Counted from the first letter of the stretch, positions 1 through 7,378 are shown. The stretch is 39,922 bases of DNA from Clostridiales bacterium (GCA_016288155.1 JAEEYP010000111.1:1-39922); one strand, 5' to 3'. Program-made: numbers and translations. The notes: generated by a model not told the origin, from the sequence alone.

Positions 1-35
1 GGGATCTGACGACGGATCTCGTTTCGAGATGCAGT

Positions 36-365
36 TTGCTTATGACGGAGGAGGATCTGAACGCGCTCCTCGCGGAGCAGGCGGAAGCCATGCAGCAGAA
101 TCTGGCGGAAACGGAGGCGGAGATCGAGAGTCTGCTGGCAAAGTTTCAGAAAATCCTGAACGATCAGAACGCTCTGCTCAAGAAAATGACGGAGGATTCA
201 ATTCGTCAAATTCAGTCACAGGCTGGGAAAGAGAGCGAGAATTTTACTTCCGAATGCTCGCAAGCAGCGAAAGGACTGAAAAGATGGCAAACAAAGTTCA
301 TATGGATCAGCGTCGGCACCTCCATTGTCGTCGTACTCCTCTCCACGCTGTCTATCATTTTGTGA
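36..365 (+). CDS. Coiled-coil tail-anchored protein, probably 5'-truncated by the window edge
   Basis: I do not recognise a named family. Residues 5-80 are rich in Glu, Gln, Ala, Leu and Lys with heptad-like spacing, as in an alpha-helical coiled coil. The last 20 or so residues are a hydrophobic helix, so the protein is probably anchored in the membrane by its C terminus. The frame is open back to base 3 and neither the TTG at 36 nor the ATG at 42 has a ribosome binding site, so the true start may lie outside the window. Small coiled-coil membrane proteins are common beside relaxase genes in mobilizable elements, and the recombinase at 2152 fits that context, but no relaxase is visible here. 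The stop overlaps the next possible gene by four bases (GTGA). Confidence 0.5.
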   Translation: MLMTEEDLNALLAEQAEAMQQNLAETEAEIESLLAKFQKILNDQNALLKKMTEDSIRQIQSQAGKESENFTSECSQAAKGLKRWQTKFIWISVGTSIVVVLLSTLSIIL

Positions 366-496
366 CGGCACTCTGCAGCCGTCCGGTACCGCCGGAGCGT
401 CACCGCCGCCACTATGACGGCGAGGATGACGACATCGATAAGCGGCTGCGGTACGAGATCCGCTGTATCAAAAATGGCATGATGCCGGAGATGTGA
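362..496 (+). CDS. Possible 44-residue protein coupled to the preceding gene
   Basis: A short frame starts at GTG 362, inside the stop of the preceding gene (GTGA overlap), and ends at 496. It encodes a very hydrophilic peptide: an Arg/His-rich N-terminal half, then an acidic stretch (DGEDDDIDKR) and an amphipathic C-terminal end. The GTGA overlap is a typical translational-coupling arrangement. The peptide has no recognisable domain. It could instead be the degraded end of a longer reading frame. The ATPase gene on the other strand ends 12 bases further on. Confidence 0.3.
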   Translation: MTALCSRPVPPERHRRHYDGEDDDIDKRLRYEIRCIKNGMMPEM

Positions 497-508
497 CGGG
501 GAAAAATA

Positions 509-1738
509 TCAGAACAGTCTGCCCCGGCTCATGAAATCGATCAGATTCACGTGGGCGATGCCGCTGCGGTTCTGGAGAAGGTAATCGGTCGTCACGACGT
601 ATTTCGGATAATTGTCGCGGATCGCTTCGAGCGAGCCGTACTCGCGGTTTTCCGTTTCGCGGCTGGCGGCAATGGTATAAGCGACCTGCACATAAGAGTA
701 CGACATGTTTGGATCGCGGAGAATGAAATCGCATTCCAGCTTCCCGATCCTGCCGACGCTTACGGAATAGTCGTGTGTCCTTGCGTAAACATACACGATA
801 TTCTCAAGCACCGGCCCGTAGGTGATCCGGTTGTCGGTGTTCTCCGCAAAGAAAAAGCTCAGATCGGACAGGTAGTATTTCCGGTCTCCCCTCAGAGAAC
901 GCCTAGATTTCAGATCAAAGCGCGGGCATTCATAAAGGATCTTCGCGTCGAGCAGTACCTTCACGTATCGGGAAACTGTTTGAAGCGTGACGGCGACCCC
1001 GGAATGGTTCAGCTCATCGGTGATATTGCGCAGGCTCATCGTCGCGCCGAAATTGTTGATGACGAAGCGCCGGACCGTTTCAAAGGTTTCCCTCGAGCGG
1101 ATCTTGACGCGCCGACGGATATCCTTCTCGAAGATCTCGTCGATGACGCCCTGAACGTACCGGCGCTTATCCGCGAGCGTATCGAAAAACAGAGCGCGCG
1201 GGAACCCTCCCTCGGTGATATAGGCGTTCAGTTCAAGCAAGGGATTCGAGTCGATGCTCATGCCGTAAAACCGCTTCATATCCTCGTATTCCTCAAAGGA
1301 GAGCGGGAACATCTCGAATTCGAGATACCTTCCGGTCAGCTTTGTGACGAGCTCGCCGCTCAGAAGATAGGAATTGGAGCCGGTGATGAAGATCGACCAC
1401 CCGCCGTCGGTACGCAGCCCGTTGATGACCTCCTCAAAGCCCGCGACGTTCTGGATCTCATCGACAAACAGGTATTTCAGCCCGTCGGCGGGCTCCTTTT
1501 CCAGAATGAGGGTCTCAAGCTGTTCGGCTGTTCGGACGCCTCGGTTCCCGCGGAGATCGAGGTCGATGAACAGGATGTTTTCCTTCGGAACGCCGGAGGC
1601 CTTCAGCTCGTCGGCGATCGTCTGCATGAGACTGGACTTCCCGCATCGGCGGACGCCGGTAATGACCTTGATGATATCGTCGGCATGGTAAAAGCCGCGG
1701 ATCTTCTTCAGGTAATTCTCCCGTATATACAGCTTCAT
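509..1738 (-). CDS. AAA+ ATPase with C-terminal DUF4143-type domain
   Basis: This 409-residue protein has a Walker A motif GVRRCGKS at residues 28-35, a Walker B LFVDEIQN (Asp93, Glu94), a sensor-like TGSNS near residue 119 and an Arg in TGRY near 137. The C-terminal half has the winged-helix and nuclease-like layout of the AAA_14 plus DUF4143 family. These proteins are frequent in bacterial accessory DNA, and their cellular role is not established. The start is the ATG at 1738, preceded by GGGAGG at optimal spacing; an upstream in-frame ATG at 1801 lies upstream of the predicted promoter and is not needed. It has its own promoter at 1773-1801 and is convergent with the small genes at the window edge. 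Codon use resembles the neighbours. Confidence 0.85.
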   Translation of the reverse strand: MKLYIRENYLKKIRGFYHADDIIKVITGVRRCGKSSLMQTIADELKASGVPKENILFIDLDLRGNRGVRTAEQLETLILEKEPADGLKYLFVDEIQNVAGFEEVINGLRTDGGWSIFITGSNSYLLSGELVTKLTGRYLEFEMFPLSFEEYEDMKRFYGMSIDSNPLLELNAYITEGGFPRALFFDTLADKRRYVQGVIDEIFEKDIRRRVKIRSRETFETVRRFVINNFGATMSLRNITDELNHSGVAVTLQTVSRYVKVLLDAKILYECPRFDLKSRRSLRGDRKYYLSDLSFFFAENTDNRITYGPVLENIVYVYARTHDYSVSVGRIGKLECDFILRDPNMSYSYVQVAYTIAASRETENREYGSLEAIRDNYPKYVVTTDYLLQNRSGIAHVNLIDFMSRGRLF

Positions 1739-1772
1739 TGTACGCCTCCCGTTACTCTTGCAGCCTGACAGT

Positions 1773-1801
1773 ATTGTACCACCGAAGCCACGAAAAGTCA
1801 A
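1773..1801 (-). promoter_or_regulatory. Housekeeping promoter of the DUF4143 ATPase
   Basis: On the minus strand TTGACT (1796-1801), a 17-base spacer and TACAAT (1773-1778) lie 35 bases upstream of the ATPase start codon. Confidence 0.7.
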
Positions 1802-1968
1802 GTTAACGAACTCAATTTTGATGAAATATAAAAAATGAGCTTGTTAACGACCGTTTTCGCACCGAAGACCGACGCTTCGGGAAATGATAAAAGATTGTGA
1901 ATTCGTCGGATTCTCGCTGGACATTTCGGATTTTTATAGTATGATTGTGTCGCATCCAGGTATGCGAC
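1802..1968. promoter_or_regulatory. AT-rich divergent intergenic region with inverted repeats
   Basis: This stretch separates the ATPase from the recombinase module. Two GTTAAC hexamers sit at 1802-1807 and 1843-1848, flanked by complementary CTC/GAG triplets. A second inverted repeat, GTCGCAT, 6 bases, ATGCGAC, lies at 1949-1968 just before the ribosome binding site of the next gene. These could be operators, an mRNA hairpin or recombinase-binding sites; the sequence does not decide. No clear promoter for the plus-strand genes was found, only a TATAGT-like hexamer near 1936. Confidence 0.35.
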
Positions 1969-1985
1969 CGGAAAGGGTATAGTAT

Positions 1986-2138
1986 TTGGAGAACAGAAAA
2001 ATCACGACCGACCGCGCAGCCCTGATGATGATCGAGGTCCTTTATGAAAAAGGACTCGTGAACCGAGCAACCCTCGACGCGATCAAGAACAAGCTCGCAT
2101 CGGAAAAAGCAAATCATGACAGCGGCACCGCCGCCTGA
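1986..2138 (+). CDS. Small 50-residue protein upstream of the recombinase
   Basis: This short gene starts at TTG 1986, eight bases after GGAAAGGG, and ends at TGA 2138, 13 bases before the recombinase start. The product has a helical core (ALMMIEVLYEKGLVNRATL, residues 12-30) in which a hydrophobic helix is followed by a short Asn/Ala turn and a second amphipathic helix, similar in shape to SHOCT-type short domains. Small proteins of this kind often precede large serine recombinases in Clostridia elements and may be co-expressed regulators or accessory factors, but that is inference from position. It is co-directional with the recombinase and almost certainly co-transcribed. Confidence 0.6.
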   Translation: MENRKITTDRAALMMIEVLYEKGLVNRATLDAIKNKLASEKANHDSGTAA

Positions 2139-2151
2139 AGGAGGAATGGTA

Positions 2152-4053
2152 TTGAACAGCACTTTTACACAGAACATGCAGAACTTTCGTCTCGGAAATC
2201 CTCTTGAACGTCTCGACCGCAACCGACCGCGCCGCGTCGTGTTCTACGGCCGCGTATCGACGGAACACGAAGCGCAGCTGTCCGCGCTGGAAAACCAGAT
2301 GCAGTGGTATGACGATCAGGGCAAGCGCCACCCGAACTGGAACGTCCTCGACAAATACATAGACGAGGGCATCACGGGGACGCAGGCAAAAAAACGCCCC
2401 GCGTTTCTCAAGATGATCGAAGACGCCCAGGCGGGCCGGTTCGATCTGATCGTGACGAGGGAGGTGTGCCGATTCGCCCGGAATACGGTCGATACCCTGA
2501 ACTACACGCGGGAGCTTCGGAATATCGGGATCGAGGTCTACTTCGTCGAGGACAACATCTGGACGATGGACGGCGACGGCGAGCTGCGGCTGACGATTAT
2601 GGCGACGCTGGCGCAGGAGGAGAGCCGCAAGGTGTCCGAGCGCGTCAAGGCCGGGCAGCAGATCAGCCGCCTCAACGGTACGGTATACGGCTGCGGCAAT
2701 ATCCTCGGCTATGAGCGCGTCGGCGACACCTACGTCATTAACAACGAACAGGCGGAGACGGTGCGGATGATCTTCGACATGTACATGAACCGGGAGATGG
2801 GTGCACAGAAGATCGCGCAGGAGCTTGTCCGCCTCGGCAGAAAGACCGCAACCGGCACGGACAAGTGGAATATCACTTCCATCACAAGGGTCCTCAACAA
2901 CCGCACCTATACCGGATACATGGCCTACGGGAAGTCCTTCAGCAACAATTACCTCGAACAGCGGCGGATCAACAACCACGATCAGAGTACGTATATGCTG
3001 GTGAAGTGCGATTTTCCCGCCATCATCAGCGAGGAGGATTTCGAGCGATGTCAGGCAATCAAGGAGTCGCGGATCATTCCGTCCCTGAAAAAAGCCATCG
3101 GCAACAACAAGAAGAACCGCGCGCACGGGACGATCCCGAATCATGATCTGTGGTGCAACCTCCTGCGCTGCTCCTGCGGCGCACGATTCCGCAAAAACCG
3201 CTGGCATCAGAACAAGAACCAGCCCTGGTCCTATGGGTACCAGTGTTACAATCAGCTGAACAACGGTACGGCGAAAAAGCGGCGGGAGGCCGGCGCCGAC
3301 GATACGGGTTACTGCGATATGAACATGATCGCCGACTGGAAACTGAAGCTGATGTGTCAGGCGCTCTTCGACCGGCTCTGGCACGACCGGAAGGAGGCGG
3401 CGGAACGCGCCTGTGAGCTGATCAAGGAATCCTACTGCGTCGAGGCGAGCGATACCGTATCGCGGCAGAGCAGCATTGTCGGGGAGCTCGGGCGGCTGCA
3501 AAAGAAAAAGGAGCGGTTGACCGAGCTTTACACCGACGGCGAGATCTCCAAAAACGAATACAGCGAGCAGAAGCGGAAAATCGACAAAACGGCGGACACG
3601 CTGAACGAACAGCTGCAGCGCGTCCGTCAGGAGGACGGCGAGGAGCGGATCGCGCCGGAACCGGCATGGGATGAGATCCGGGCGGCGCTCGCGGTCATGA
3701 CGGATTTCTCTCAGCCCGATCTCAACGCCGATTTCATCCGCAAAAACGTGTCGAGGGTCGAGACAGTAAGCAAGACGCAGTTCCGGTGGTACATGAACCT
3801 CGACGGCACCGGCGACACGATGTTTGACTGCGTGATCGAAGGGAACAAGAAGCACCCCGTCGTCATCATCGACGACGACGATCCCGGAGGGGGGCGGCTA
3901 AGAAGGGACCGAAAAGGAAAAATACTTGACAGCGGCACGAAATCGGTGTATAATACGGGATGTGAGAGCGGAGAAATCCTCCTTTCTGAGCTCGATGACG
4001 ATCTGTCGAGCAAAAGATACTCTTTACTTCCGACTCTCCACAGGCAGCAATAA
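2152..4053 (+). CDS. Large serine recombinase (site-specific integrase)
   Basis: This 633-residue protein catalyses cut-and-paste strand exchange at short attachment sites. The resolvase domain is at about residues 28-175, with the nucleophilic Ser36 in YGRVSTE and conserved Arg residues in VTREVCRFARN. A recombinase domain follows at about 190-300, then a zinc-ribbon segment with CSCG near residue 345, then a Lys/Glu-rich coiled coil at about 440-490. This is the large serine integrase plan. The TTG at 2152 is chosen as start because AGGAGG at 2139-2144 has the right spacing for it; the ATG at 2146 is too close. The last ~50 residues are odd: they are encoded across a promoter and a structured RNA gene. 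Removing one G from the G6 run at 3889-3894 would end the protein at a TAA at 3899. Confidence 0.9.
   Translation: MNSTFTQNMQNFRLGNPLERLDRNRPRRVVFYGRVSTEHEAQLSALENQMQWYDDQGKRHPNWNVLDKYIDEGITGTQAKKRPAFLKMIEDAQAGRFDLIVTREVCRFARNTVDTLNYTRELRNIGIEVYFVEDNIWTMDGDGELRLTIMATLAQEESRKVSERVKAGQQISRLNGTVYGCGNILGYERVGDTYVINNEQAETVRMIFDMYMNREMGAQKIAQELVRLGRKTATGTDKWNITSITRVLNNRTYTGYMAYGKSFSNNYLEQRRINNHDQSTYMLVKCDFPAIISEEDFERCQAIKESRIIPSLKKAIGNNKKNRAHGTIPNHDLWCNLLRCSCGARFRKNRWHQNKNQPWSYGYQCYNQLNNGTAKKRREAGADDTGYCDMNMIADWKLKLMCQALFDRLWHDRKEAAERACELIKESYCVEASDTVSRQSSIVGELGRLQKKKERLTELYTDGEISKNEYSEQKRKIDKTADTLNEQLQRVRQEDGEERIAPEPAWDEIRAALAVMTDFSQPDLNADFIRKNVSRVETVSKTQFRWYMNLDGTGDTMFDCVIEGNKKHPVVIIDDDDPGGGRLRRDRKGKILDSGTKSVYNTGCESGEILLSELDDDLSSKRYSLLPTLHRQQ
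3926..3954 (+). promoter_or_regulatory. Perfect consensus promoter inside the 3' end of the recombinase frame
   Basis: TTGACA (3926-3931), a 17-base spacer and TATAAT (3949-3954) match the housekeeping consensus at every position. It would start transcription near 3959-3961 and drive the structured RNA that ends at the terminator 4096-4136. No start codon with a ribosome binding site follows. Confidence 0.8.
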
Positions 4054-4136
4054 AGAGCAAATAAGTCTCAAAAGCACCATCCCGATCCGAGCACGAAAGC
4101 CCGACTCTTTCGGTCATTCGAAGAGCCGGGCTTTTT
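3959..4136 (+). ncRNA. Candidate structured small RNA of about 175 nt
   Basis: The segment has a perfect promoter in front, an intrinsic terminator at the end and no convincing reading frame of its own. Complementary segments form a coherent fold: CGGGATG 3956-3962 with CATCCCG 4078-4084 and TGAGA 3963-3967 with TCTCA 4066-4070 close a multiloop. Inside it are three hairpins: GGAG/CTCC (3970-3973, 3979-3982), GCTCGA/TCGAGC (3990-3995, 4006-4011) and CTCTTTA/TAAAGAG (4020-4026, 4051-4057). The first bases of the closing stem may lie just before the transcription start. I cannot match it to a known family; a 6S-like RNA or an element-borne regulatory RNA is possible. Confidence 0.5.
4096..4136 (+). 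terminator. Intrinsic terminator of the candidate small RNA
   Basis: AAAGCCCG and CGGGCTTT arms enclose a second helix (CTCTTTCG with CGAAGAG, one bulged T), ending in a run of five T at 4132-4136. Confidence 0.85.
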
Positions 4137-4188
4137 GCGGGATCGCACGTTTATCCGAACGCTGACGCGTGCAGCGATCTCGCTGCCT

Positions 4189-4209
4189 GCCGGCGTCCCC
4201 GGCTTTTTT
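4189..4209 (+). terminator. Second intrinsic terminator
   Basis: GCCGG (4189-4193), a 5-base loop, CCGGC (4199-4203) and six T (4204-4209). A further hairpin, GCAGCG/CGCTGC, lies just upstream. Together with 4096-4136 it isolates the glycosidase operon from upstream transcription. Confidence 0.65.
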
Positions 4210-4231
4210 GTCGGAATTCTCGCGCGTTCTC

Positions 4232-4260
4232 TTGCAATGCGCGCCGTTTTACGGTACAAT
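4232..4260 (+). promoter_or_regulatory. Promoter of the sialidase-fold/SGNH operon
   Basis: TTGCAA (4232-4237), a 17-base spacer and TACAAT (4255-4260) lie 54 bases upstream of the GTG start at 4315. No operator or riboswitch is evident in the leader. Confidence 0.75.
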
Positions 4261-4314
4261 AGAGGCACCGGGCGTCGGCGTCCGTTTCATGGAAAAACGG
4301 AAAGGAGAAAAACG

Positions 4315-5415
4315 GTGATCACCAATCGTTCAAAGGACAAGATACGGCGGGCGGTCGGAACGGACATGCTGACGCTGTACCATCCGCAGGAGAAGGACGG
4401 CACCTACAACCATCACCCGCAGCTCTGCAAATTCAAGGGCAGAGTGTACGCGATGTGGTCCAACGGCAAAGTCGATGAAGACGACCCGGGACAGCGCGTG
4501 CTGTATACGTCTTCGAAGGACGGGAAAAACTGGGAAGAGCCGAGGGTGCTCATGGAGCCGTCTCCCGCCGAGGGCGTTCTCATGCCCGCGGGATTCTACG
4601 TATACGGGGACGTTCTCCGGGCATATATAGGCTTTTTCACGTATTGGGATTATCTGAACACCTGGGCTCATGAAAACACGACGCTTTTGTGCGTGACGAC
4701 GAAGGACGGCGCGACGTGGGAGCCTCCCGTGGATCTCGGCATCCGCATGAGCGCCAATCAGGGACCGAAGGCGATCCGGAGCGGGCGGCTCATCATGAGC
4801 GGCGCCATCATGTTCCCGTATACGGACGATCCGGACGGCATCCACGGCTGGAAGCTGGCGGGAACGGATATCTGGCCGCGCGATCCGCGCTACGACGATA
4901 CGCAGGGCTGCCTCACCTGCGCGCAGAAGGCCGGTGCGCCGGAGGTGTGCGAGGGAAGCTTCTATCAGACGGACGACGGCGTGCTGCATATGCTGCAGCG
5001 GTCGTACGACAAGGTCCTGTACGTGACGGAGAGCCGGGACGACGGCGAGACGTGGTCGCCCTCGGTCAGGACGGAATTCACGGACTGCGGCTCGAAATTC
5101 CACTGCGGGCGGCTCCCGGACGGACGGTATTATATCGTGAGCAATCCTGACCCCGGCACGCCGCGGTGCCCGCTCGTCCTCTCCACTTCACGGGACGGAG
5201 AGGATTTCGACCGGGAATACGTGATCGACGACCGGTTCGTAGCCCTGCGGTACAACGGGCGGTGCAAGCGCGGGATCTACGGATATCCGCATTCGCTCGT
5301 GGACGGGGACAGACTGTACGTGATCTGTTCCGTCAATAAAGAAGACGTTCACGTCTATATCATCGATCTGGCCGATATCGCGGACGATCGGGAACGTTCC
5401 CCGGAACGGGGATGA
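4315..5415 (+). CDS. Sialidase-fold (BNR/Asp-box-like) glycan hydrolase, copy 1
   Basis: This 366-residue protein has repeated Asp-box-like turns (SKDGKNWEE, TKDGATWEP, SRDDGETWSPS, SRDGEDFDREY) spaced along the chain, as in six-bladed sialidase-type beta-propellers. It would act on a terminal sugar, but the canonical N-terminal F/YRIP motif of GH33 sialidases is not visible, so the substrate is open. There is no signal peptide or membrane segment, so it is probably cytoplasmic and acts on imported oligosaccharides. The start is GTG 4315, after AAAGGAG at 4301-4307; the same N-terminal sequence (ITNRS) begins the paralogue. It is first in an operon with a tandem paralogue and an SGNH hydrolase. 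Its C terminus has a short charged extension that the paralogue lacks. Confidence 0.75.
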   Translation: MITNRSKDKIRRAVGTDMLTLYHPQEKDGTYNHHPQLCKFKGRVYAMWSNGKVDEDDPGQRVLYTSSKDGKNWEEPRVLMEPSPAEGVLMPAGFYVYGDVLRAYIGFFTYWDYLNTWAHENTTLLCVTTKDGATWEPPVDLGIRMSANQGPKAIRSGRLIMSGAIMFPYTDDPDGIHGWKLAGTDIWPRDPRYDDTQGCLTCAQKAGAPEVCEGSFYQTDDGVLHMLQRSYDKVLYVTESRDDGETWSPSVRTEFTDCGSKFHCGRLPDGRYYIVSNPDPGTPRCPLVLSTSRDGEDFDREYVIDDRFVALRYNGRCKRGIYGYPHSLVDGDRLYVICSVNKEDVHVYIIDLADIADDRERSPERG

Positions 5416-5455
5416 AAATATACGGATCTTGAAAAAGCGGAGAGGAGAAAAAGAC

Positions 5456-6526
5456 ATGATCACCAATCGATCCGAGAAAAAGACGCGCCGTCCGGTCCGA
5501 GCGGAGACGGCGGTGCTCTTCCATCCGGAGGCGCAGGACGGGACCTACAGCCATCATCCGAGCATCTGCCGCTTCAAAGGCAGACTGTACGCGATGTGGT
5601 CCAACGGCGCGGTCGACGAGGACGCGCCGGGACAGCGCGTGCTGTATACGTTTTCCGAGGACGGGAAGGAGTGGGCGAAGCCGAGGATCCTCATGGAGCC
5701 GTCTCCCGCCGAGGGCGTGCTCACGGCGGCGGGGTTCCACGTACACGGGGACGTCCTGACGGCGTACGCGGGATTTTTTATGTATCTGAAACCGGACGAT
5801 ACCTGGGGACACGGGAACACGACGCTGTTTTATATGACGACGGAGGACGGCGAGAACTGGAGCGCCCCCGCGGATCTCGGCCTGCCCATCGTCCCGAATC
5901 ACGGACCGCAGGCGACCCGGAGCGGTCGGCTCATCATCAGCGGCAATTTCATGTTTCCGTATTCCGACGAGACGGACGGCGTCAGCGGCTGGAAGCTGAC
6001 CTCGACGGAGCCTTTTCCCTGCGAGCCGCTCGTCGACGATTCGCAGGGGTGGATCGTCCGCGCGGAGAAGGACGGTACGCCGGAGGTGTGCGAGGGAAGC
6101 TTCTACCAGACGGACGACGGCGTGCTCCATATGCTCCAGCGGTCGTATGAGAAGATCCTGTACGTGACGGAGAGCCGCGACGACGGCGCGACGTGGTCGC
6201 GCTCGGAAAAGACGGAGTTCACGGACTGCGGCTCGAAATTCCACTGCGGACGGCTCCCGGACGGGCGGTTCTATATCGTGAGCAATCCGGATCCCGACCG
6301 CCCCCGCTGTCCGCTCGTCCTCTCGACCTCCCGGGACGGAGAGGATTTCGACCGGGAATACGTCATCGACGACCGGATCGTACCCAAACGGTTCGAGGGA
6401 CGGTGCAAGCGCGGGATCTACGGATACCCGCATTCGATCCTGGAAGGGGACCGCATGTACGTGATCTGCTCCGTCTATAAGGAAGATGTCCACGTGTACG
6501 CCGTCGATCTGAACGATCTGACGTAA
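5456..6526 (+). CDS. Sialidase-fold (BNR/Asp-box-like) glycan hydrolase, copy 2
   Basis: This 356-residue protein is alignable over its full length with the product of 4315-5415. The shared blocks include MWSNG, PGQRVLYT, MEPSPAEGVL, CEGSFYQTDDGVLHMLQRSY and TEFTDCGSKFHCGRLPDGR. The differences concentrate near residues 110-200, which may set substrate specificity. The Asp-box-like turns are kept (TEDGENWSA, SRDDGATWSRS, STSRDGEDFD). It has no signal peptide. The start is ATG 5456 after GAGAGGAG, 40 bases after copy 1, so it is in the same operon. Retention of two diverged copies suggests two related substrates or a heteromer rather than a recent redundant duplication. Exact enzymatic activity is unknown. 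Confidence 0.75.
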   Translation: MITNRSEKKTRRPVRAETAVLFHPEAQDGTYSHHPSICRFKGRLYAMWSNGAVDEDAPGQRVLYTFSEDGKEWAKPRILMEPSPAEGVLTAAGFHVHGDVLTAYAGFFMYLKPDDTWGHGNTTLFYMTTEDGENWSAPADLGLPIVPNHGPQATRSGRLIISGNFMFPYSDETDGVSGWKLTSTEPFPCEPLVDDSQGWIVRAEKDGTPEVCEGSFYQTDDGVLHMLQRSYEKILYVTESRDDGATWSRSEKTEFTDCGSKFHCGRLPDGRFYIVSNPDPDRPRCPLVLSTSRDGEDFDREYVIDDRIVPKRFEGRCKRGIYGYPHSILEGDRMYVICSVYKEDVHVYAVDLNDLT

Positions 6527-6567
6527 AGTTAGAGAAATTTCGGGAAAGCATAAAGGAGGAACGAAAC

Positions 6568-7191
6568 ATGAAGATTCTGTTTCAGGGAGATTCCATCACC
6601 GACGTCGGCCGGAATACGAATTCCGGAAGCCTTTTGTCCATCGGACAGGGGTATCCCTGCCTGATCGCGTCCCGTCTCGGCGCGGACGAGCCGGGAAAGT
6701 ACGAGTTCGTCAACCGCGGCATCAGCGGCAACCGGATCGTGGACGTGTACGCCCGCATCAAGGCGGACTGCTGGAACCTCGAGCCGGATCTGCTCTCCGT
6801 GCTGATCGGCGTCAACGACGTGTGGCACGAATTCGCCGTACAGAACGGCGTGGACGCCGATCGGTTCTATGCCGTGTATAAGATGCTCGTGTGCGATACG
6901 AAGGAGCGCCTGCCGGGGATCAAGCTGATCCTTATGGAGCCGTTCGTGCTCCGGGCCGCCGCGACCGAGGGCGCGTGGGAAGCGTTCCGCGCCGAGACCG
7001 AAAAACGCGCGGCGGCGGTGAGACGCATCGCGCAGGAATGCGGCGCGGCCTTTTTGCCGCTGCAGGCGATGTTCGACGAGGCGGCGCAGACGATGCCGGC
7101 GTCCTACTGGCTGGGCGACGGCGTCCATCCCACGCCGGCGGGACATCAGCTGATCGCCGACGCGTGGATCCGGGCGTTCAAAGCGATGTGA
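6568..7191 (+). CDS. SGNH/GDSL-family hydrolase (probable carbohydrate esterase)
   Basis: This 207-residue protein has all four SGNH blocks: GDSIT with nucleophile Ser9, a Gly/Asn block in NRGISGNR, GVND in block III, and DGVHPT near the C terminus giving catalytic Asp184 and His187. These are intracellular lipase- or esterase-like hydrolases; many remove acetyl groups from sugars. No signal peptide is present. The start ATG 6568 follows AAGGAGG. It lies 41 bases after the second sialidase-fold gene and ends before a strong terminator, so it is the last gene of that operon. The context suggests de-esterification of the glycan that the two propeller proteins process, for example an O-acetylated sugar; this is inference. 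Confidence 0.85.
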   Translation: MKILFQGDSITDVGRNTNSGSLLSIGQGYPCLIASRLGADEPGKYEFVNRGISGNRIVDVYARIKADCWNLEPDLLSVLIGVNDVWHEFAVQNGVDADRFYAVYKMLVCDTKERLPGIKLILMEPFVLRAAATEGAWEAFRAETEKRAAAVRRIAQECGAAFLPLQAMFDEAAQTMPASYWLGDGVHPTPAGHQLIADAWIRAFKAM

Positions 7192-7246
7192 GACGGGCGC
7201 CGGGACGGCGCGGTACGGGAAGAAGCGCGCGTGACCGTGACAAAGC

Positions 7247-7281
7247 AAAGAACGCTCCGCGGACGGCGGAGCGTTCTTTTT
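7247..7281 (+). terminator. Strong intrinsic terminator of the glycan operon
   Basis: Arms of 14 bases (7247-7260 starting AAAGAACGC, 7266-7279 ending GCGTTCTTT), a 5-base loop and a T run. The stem ends in A/T pairs, so it could work in both directions. Confidence 0.9.
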
Positions 7282-7304
7282 ATCCGCATCAGAGAGCGTG
7301 ACGC

Positions 7305-7333
7305 GTTCCGCCGCCGCATAACGGCGGCGGAAC
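7305..7333 (+). other. GC-rich hairpin in the leader of the ClpP-like gene
   Basis: GTTCCGCCGCCG (7305-7316), a 5-base loop and CGGCGGCGGAAC (7322-7333) form a 12-bp perfect stem with no T run. It lies 46 bases before the start codon at 7379 and may be an mRNA stability or regulatory stem. Confidence 0.5.
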
Positions 7334-7378
7334 GGGGCATGCTACCAATATATTTTATATGATGCGGAGGAAGATACG

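Noticed and set aside
2083-3855. A 590-codon open frame on the minus strand, opposite the recombinase
   Set aside because: It is antisense to a gene with clear motifs, its product is low in structure and rich in residues expected from complementary GC-rich codons, and it has no ribosome binding site.
5360-6493. A 377-codon antisense frame over the second sialidase-fold gene
   Set aside because: It resembles the antisense of the paralogue too, which only reflects the shared sense sequence.
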